This document shows positions 5,474 through 5,957 of a stretch of DNA of 5,957 bases, piece by piece. Made by a program: the position numbers and the translations under genes. The notes under the pieces are model-generated. The model was not told where the DNA came from and searched no databases. It was given only the letters and a program-made list of their open reading frames with translations. Numbering within the stretch: position 1 is the stretch's first letter; each line of letters begins with the position of its first letter. Source of the DNA: an uncultured bacterium (GTDB taxonomy: Bacteria; Spirochaetota; Brevinematia; DTOW01); NCBI GenBank assembly GCA_937928175.1, contig CALFVP010000027.1, forward strand, positions 1 through 5,957. The letters are read 5' to 3'.

Positions 5474-5957
5474 ATGAGAAAGCTAGCTTTGGTATTGAGC
5501 GTAGTCGTTATTACGGTATTTCATTCTCAAACCCTAGGAGAACAAAACAAATGGAAAGTAGGAATATTCAATATAAAAGGATTTAATAAAACTTCAGATA
5601 TCCTTGCAAACAGTTTCAAAAAATCTCTCTCAACTCTTTTATCAAGAGAATTCGATATCGTAGATATACCTACCTCTACATTAAGTAGAAAAAATATCGT
5701 AAAAGATAGCATAAACAGAAATGTTAATTTTTCAATATATGGTTTTATTACCGAAACAACACTAAATAACTTTACTCTCGTTCTTCAGTTAGTAGACATT
5801 GCAAACATGGAAGTTAAACTAGACAAAAAGTACTCTATTGAATACGATGGTGTTGATGTTGAGAAAGTATTCAATACAATTGATAACGTAACTGAGGATT
5901 TTAAAGAAGGAATAACAAAAACCATACCAAAATATAAAGAAGAATTAGCTCTTGAAT
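5474..5957 (+). CDS. Predicted secreted protein with CsgG/TolB-N-like domain, 3'-truncated by window edge
   Basis: An uninterrupted reading frame of 161 codons from ATG to the window end; the stop lies outside. Residues 1-22 are a signal peptide (MRKLALVLSVVVITVF, then HSQTLG); no lipobox cysteine is present, so a periplasmic product is likely. Residues 27-150 form an alpha/beta domain: WKVGIFNIKGF, a helix (DILANSFKKSLSTLLS), EFDIVDIP, a short helix, NVNFSIYGFI, NNFTLVLQLVDIANMEV, then a helix (VEKVFNTIDNVTEDFKEGI). This order, with the 'f.iyG.i' and 'l.lqlvd' strands, recalls the N-terminal domain of TolB, LpoB and CsgG-type proteins; it is pattern recognition, not a search result. It follows the predicted barrel gene after 12 bp, so the two are probably one operon and may work together in the envelope. 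The full length and any C-terminal domain cannot be seen. Confidence 0.72.
   Translation, partial: MRKLALVLSVVVITVFHSQTLGEQNKWKVGIFNIKGFNKTSDILANSFKKSLSTLLSREFDIVDIPTSTLSRKNIVKDSINRNVNFSIYGFITETTLNNFTLVLQLVDIANMEVKLDKKYSIEYDGVDVEKVFNTIDNVTEDFKEGITKTIPKYKEELALE

Overview
The window is strongly AT-rich bacterial DNA, densely packed with genes. It holds six substantial protein genes plus the 5' portion of a seventh, with no rRNA, tRNA, CRISPR array or insertion sequence visible. Proteins are rich in Lys, Glu, Ile and Asn, and AGA and ATA codons are common. The combination of an anti-sigma type ATPase with a long insert, a DUF4912-type protein, a lipoprotein and a signal-bearing beta-barrel candidate ending in Phe points to a double-membraned bacterium. 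A spirochaete-like, possibly Brevinema-type, host is my best guess, but this is inference from gene content and not proven by the sequence.

Layout. (1) 1-585 (+): C-terminal catalytic part of a Xer-type tyrosine recombinase, cut by the window edge. (2) 586-684: short spacer with a good sigma-70-like promoter (TTGAAA, 17 bp, TATAAT) and a strong Shine-Dalgarno site. (3) 685-3045 (+): a likely two-gene operon, a Rho_N/SAP-like plus DUF4912-like protein followed by a predicted lipoprotein with an LPP20/FlgT-like N-terminal domain. (4) 3046-4126 (-): a convergent, translationally coupled pair, an RsbW-like GHKL ATP-binding protein followed by a small four-helix membrane protein. The stop codons of units 3 and 4 abut with no spacer. 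(5) 4127-4312: divergent intergenic region with a good minus-strand promoter and a clear dyad symmetry. (6) 4313-5957 (+): a predicted signal-peptide/outer-membrane barrel protein followed after 12 bp by a second secreted protein that runs off the window.

How they may work together. The Xer recombinase is probably a housekeeping gene unrelated to the rest. The remaining genes are mostly about the cell envelope: the lipoprotein, the barrel protein and the last secreted protein each seem to contain a small alpha/beta domain of the kind seen in periplasmic CsgG/LpoB/TolB-N type proteins. The GHKL protein may be a signalling switch (anti-sigma factor or kinase) linked to its membrane-protein partner. 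No defined pathway can be assigned from sequence alone, and the envelope genes are the most likely place for something undescribed.
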